Part shown: positions 31,166 to 33,667 of the stretch, one piece after another
Numbering within the stretch: the stretch's first letter is position 1
Layout of the letters: each line of letters starts with the position of its first letter
NCBI GenBank assembly: GCA_900319995.1
Contig: ONQO01000009.1
Location: 1-33,667 of the forward strand
Source of the DNA: an uncultured Bacteroidales bacterium
Lineage (GTDB): Bacteria; Bacteroidota; Bacteroidia; Bacteroidales; Paludibacteraceae
DNA length: 33,667 nt
Direction: 5' to 3'
Position numbers and translations under genes: made by a program
Notes under the pieces: model-generated
Database searches by the model: none
Told to the model about the DNA's origin: nothing
Seen by the model: the letters and a program-made list of their open reading frames with translations, nothing else

Positions 31166-31197
31166 CTTGTGTATGTCAAAAAAAAGTAGTACCTTTG
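31166..31197 (+). promoter_or_regulatory. Promoter of the DUF349 gene
   Basis: CTTG (31166-31169), 20-base spacer TGTATGTC plus A-run plus GTAG, TACCTTTG (31190-31197), start codon at 31220. The spacer is almost the same as the repeated unit at 1170-1290. Confidence 0.83.
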
Positions 31198-31219
31198 TCG
31201 CCGAATTTGTATTTTTATT

Positions 31220-32752
31220 ATGGCAAACACACGAAAAGAGATTGTTGAGGAACTCAGGCAGTTGCTCGCACAGGATGTAACGGAAGTCAAAGACCAAGTT
31301 GAACACCTCAAAACCCGCTTCTATAGCAGCGAGGTTGAGTCAGACGTACAAGAAGAGGAATTATCAAGTGTAGCTGAAACAGAGACCGAGCCGGTATCAG
31401 CAGATGAAACGAATGATCAGTTGGGCGCAATTGATGCGTTGGAGATGGAGTTCAAAGAACTGCTGTCGCAATATAAGGCTAAACGTGCTGAAGTGGCTGC
31501 GGCTCAAGCGAAAGAGCAAGCGGACAACTTGGCGCGAAAGCAGTCTATTCTCGACGAGATGAAAACTATGGTTGAGGGCGCTAATGCCGACGGAGTGATG
31601 ACTAATCTGCAGAAAATGCGTGAGTTGCAAGCGGCATGGAAAACCATCGGAGCCGTTCCTGTCACCAAAACACAGGAGATACGCAAAGCTTACCAGCAAT
31701 ACCAAGAGCAGTTCTATGACTTGGTGAAAATCAATATCGAACTTCGTGATTTGGATTTCAAAAAGAATCTGGAAATGAAAACGCTTCTTTGCGAGGCAGC
31801 AGAGCGTTTACAGGAGAATAATAATATCGTTGAGGCAAGTCGTGCGCTTCAGCAACTGCATGACGAATGGGCGGAGATTGGACCTGTAGCACGTGAACAG
31901 CGTGAAGAGTTGTGGAATCGTTTCAAAGCTGCTTCTACTGTCATTAACAAGAAACATCAGGCGTTTTTTGATGAGTTGCATGCTAAAGAGCAATCCAATT
32001 TGGAGGCTAAACAGGCAATTGTTGAGCAACTGAAAGCTATCAACGAGCCGATAGTAAATGGCACTCCTCTTTCCTCTAAACAATGGGAAGAGTTAACGGA
32101 GAGAATCCAAAATCTCCAAAATGATTGGCGCAAAATTGGCTTCGCGCCGAAGAAACATAACCAATCCATCTATGAGGCTTATCGCGCTGAATGTGACCGA
32201 TTCTTCCATGCCAAAACTGAGTATTTCCGCGAAATACGCGATATTTTTAGTACTAACCTCAAGCATAAACGATCGCTCATTGCGCAAGCGAAAGAGATAG
32301 TAGATGAGCAGAAGGCAAAACTTCTTAGTGGTGAAGTGACACGCGAGTTTTGGAATGAAGCAACGGAGAAGATGCAAGCATTGCAGAGCGAATGGAAGAC
32401 AGTGGGCGTTGTGGCACGCAAGTACTCAGATGATTTGTGGAAACAGTTCTCCGATACCTGTGATGAGTTCTTTAATGCAAAACGTGACGCTGTTAAAGGT
32501 GAGCGCATGAAAGCAAGAGGAGAAAGAGCGGAACGTGCTGCTCGTGCTGCCGTTTCCCAAGGCGTAGAAGGGCTTCGTCGTATGCGTGACAAACTTCAAC
32601 AAGAAATAAAAACCGCAGAGAATAATATCCTTTTCTTTACTGCCAAGTCCAAAGGAGCCAACAAACTTGTCGATGACATGCAAAAGAAAATTGACGCCCT
32701 CAAGAAGCAGCTTGAAGACGTGAAGGAGAAAATTGAGACGGAAGAGGATTGA
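31220..32752 (+). CDS. DUF349-repeat protein
   Basis: The 510-residue cytosolic, highly helical, charged protein carries four DUF349 repeats, each recognisable by a W-x-x-(I/V)-G motif: WKTIGAVP (about 142), WAEIGPVARE (about 215), WRKIGFAPKKHN (about 300) and WKTVGVVARKYSDDLW (about 395). A C-terminal coiled coil (about 440-505) follows. An acidic low-complexity segment lies at about 40-65. DUF349 proteins are of unknown function in Bacteroidota; E. coli YicH/RavA-like assignments do not apply. It lies 34 bases upstream of the true ftsE start. Confidence 0.87.
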   Translation: MANTRKEIVEELRQLLAQDVTEVKDQVEHLKTRFYSSEVESDVQEEELSSVAETETEPVSADETNDQLGAIDALEMEFKELLSQYKAKRAEVAAAQAKEQADNLARKQSILDEMKTMVEGANADGVMTNLQKMRELQAAWKTIGAVPVTKTQEIRKAYQQYQEQFYDLVKINIELRDLDFKKNLEMKTLLCEAAERLQENNNIVEASRALQQLHDEWAEIGPVAREQREELWNRFKAASTVINKKHQAFFDELHAKEQSNLEAKQAIVEQLKAINEPIVNGTPLSSKQWEELTERIQNLQNDWRKIGFAPKKHNQSIYEAYRAECDRFFHAKTEYFREIRDIFSTNLKHKRSLIAQAKEIVDEQKAKLLSGEVTREFWNEATEKMQALQSEWKTVGVVARKYSDDLWKQFSDTCDEFFNAKRDAVKGERMKARGERAERAARAAVSQGVEGLRRMRDKLQQEIKTAENNILFFTAKSKGANKLVDDMQKKIDALKKQLEDVKEKIETEED

Positions 32753-32786
32753 CAATATAAGTAATGCCCAAAGGGTAAATGTCCAG

Positions 32787-33458
32787 ATGGAAAATGGCTT
32801 GATAGTATATAAAGATGTTGAGATAGACCAGGTTGACCAGATTGTGCTTCGCGACGTTAATGTGGAGGTTGGCGCTGGAGAACTCATCTATTTGCTTGGA
32901 AAAGTTGGTAGCGGCAAGTCATCGTTCATGAAGACGATCTATGGCGCATTACCTATTGCAGGTGGCAGTGCACGCGTGTTAGACTACGACATGACGTCCA
33001 TTCGTCGCAGAAAATTGCCATACCTGCGACGCCGTTTAGGCATTATCTTTCAGGATTACAAACTACTCACTGACCGCTCTGTGGAGGAGAACTTGCTATT
33101 CGTTTTGAGTGCTACCGGATGGAAAGACAAGCGCTTGATGCGTAATCACGTGCATGAAGTGTTAGAGCAGGTTGGCATGGAGACCAAAGCATACAAGCGT
33201 CCTTATGAGTTGTCCGGAGGAGAGCAACAACGTGTAGTTATTGCACGTGCGCTTCTTAATTCTCCGGAGATTATCCTTGCCGATGAGCCAACAGGTAATC
33301 TGGATGCAGAAACAGGTCGCGAAATCATGGAATTGCTGTATTCTATCAGCAAAGCTGGAATCACAGTCCTCGTTTCTACCCATAACATGCACTGGCCAGA
33401 GCAGTTCCCCGGCAAAAAATGGGAGTTTGAGAATTGCAAACTGAAAATAGAAAACTGA
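32787..33458 (+). CDS. ftsE: ABC transporter ATP-binding protein FtsE
   Basis: I start at 32787 (MENGLIVYKDVEIDQ), because FtsE begins here; the frame upstream only covers the DUF349 tail. The protein has Walker A GKVGSGKSS (about 38-46), Q-loop FQDYKLL, signature LSGGEQQRV, Walker B ILADEPTGNLD and switch His in STHN. With FtsX it forms the divisome complex that activates cell-wall amidases. FtsX is not adjacent here (sufE follows), which is common in Bacteroidota. The last ~10 residues (EFENCKLKIEN) are read from a heptamer repeat. Length 223 residues. Confidence 0.9.
   Translation: MENGLIVYKDVEIDQVDQIVLRDVNVEVGAGELIYLLGKVGSGKSSFMKTIYGALPIAGGSARVLDYDMTSIRRRKLPYLRRRLGIIFQDYKLLTDRSVEENLLFVLSATGWKDKRLMRNHVHEVLEQVGMETKAYKRPYELSGGEQQRVVIARALLNSPEIILADEPTGNLDAETGREIMELLYSISKAGITVLVSTHNMHWPEQFPGKKWEFENCKLKIEN
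33425..33458 (+). repeat. Heptamer-like repeat forming the 3' end of ftsE
   Basis: From CAAACTG on, the 7-mers CAAACTG, AAAATAG, AAAACTG follow each other, preceded by TTTGAGAATTG. The ftsE stop codon (TGA, 33456-33458) lies inside the array. Confidence 0.75.
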
Positions 33459-33460
33459 AC

Positions 33461-33667
33461 ATGAGTATCAACGAGCGGCAAGACGAGATAATTGAAGAGT
33501 TCGGCGCGTTAGACGACTGGATGGACAGGTATGAACTCATCATTGACTACGGCAAAGAATTGGCGCCGATGCCCGATTCAGACAAGACAGAACGCAACCT
33601 GATTGATGGTTGCCAGTCGAAAGTGTGGTTTACGGCTACGCTGCGTGAAGGTAATATATATTATACC
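33461..33667 (+). CDS. sufE: SufE-family Fe-S cluster assembly protein, N-terminal part (runs off the right edge)
   Basis: Translation from the ATG at 33461 gives MSINERQDEIIEEFGALDDW, then DRYELIIDYGKELAPMP, KTERNLIDGCQSKVWF, which is the SufE pattern with the active-site Cys in GCQSKVW (about residue 51). SufE takes sulfur from the cysteine desulfurase SufS and passes it on to the SufBCD scaffold. Only 69 codons are inside the window. It starts two bases after ftsE. Confidence 0.93.
   Translation, partial: MSINERQDEIIEEFGALDDWMDRYELIIDYGKELAPMPDSDKTERNLIDGCQSKVWFTATLREGNIYYT

Noticed and set aside
1-33667. tRNA, rRNA, phage or defence genes
   Set aside because: I looked for tRNA cloverleaf ends, rRNA segments and the usual defence or phage protein motifs and saw none.

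Overview
The window looks like a chromosomal segment from a member of the Bacteroidota, most likely order Bacteroidales. The evidence is: promoters of the Bacteroidota type (TTTG, 20 bp, TAnnTTTG) in front of most transcription units; almost no Shine-Dalgarno sequences; and Bacteroidales-specific families (DUF4494, DUF3276, DUF4105, the long NusB, the Rpb6-like omega subunit, the GlsA/GlsB glycine-lipid pair, and a TPR plus AraC-HTH regulator). Genus cannot be read from the sequence. I see no rRNA, tRNA, CRISPR array, transposase or phage gene.

Layout. 1-130 is the start of rpsF (minus strand). 131-1315 is a gene-free stretch holding a duplicated ~150 bp module, an 11 bp tandem repeat, strong palindromes, and a row of promoter-like 30 bp units that ends in the promoter of a WalJ-like metallo-hydrolase. 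1316-4845 (plus) carries the metallo-hydrolase, a polyprenol-phosphate-mannose-synthase-like glycosyltransferase and argS. 4955-7018 (minus) is a shortened clpB without its N-domain. 7165-18797 (minus) is a tightly packed array, often with overlapping genes: nusB, yajC, ybbR, a DegT-type aminotransferase, rpoN, a PAP2-like membrane protein, a DUF4105 protein, a degenerate alkaline-phosphatase-superfamily protein, DUF4494, glsA, glsB, a YggS-type PLP protein and a HAD phosphatase. It ends at a UUCG-loop terminator, and its only clear promoter lies before nusB. 18939-19331 (plus) is the divergent DUF3276/PUR gene. 19411-21823 (minus) is bamD-rpoZ-coaBC. 21881-25310 (minus) holds a small DNA-binding protein, two paralogous outer-membrane barrel proteins and apbE, with a candidate structured RNA in the gap at 24891-25057. 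25479-28950 (plus) is mnmE-yicC-gmk-nadD. 29181-30844 (minus) is a TPR/HTH regulator split by a 5 bp duplication. 31220-33667 (plus) is a DUF349 protein, ftsE and the start of sufE.

Function. Most genes are housekeeping: translation (rpsF, argS, mnmE), transcription (rpoN, rpoZ, nusB), cofactors (coaBC, nadD, apbE, yggS, sufE), envelope biogenesis (bamD, yajC, ftsE, barrels, glycine lipids) and proteostasis (clpB). I found no defence or mobile system. The unusual signal is in the non-coding and low-complexity DNA. Short arrays with a 7 bp period, of several unrelated sequences, sit directly behind stop codons, and similar simple repeats also sit inside or at the end of ORFs (yggS, ftsE, nadD, apbE). 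In addition there is a promoter-unit array, a doubly trimmed ClpB, and a regulator frameshifted at a tandem ATTAT.
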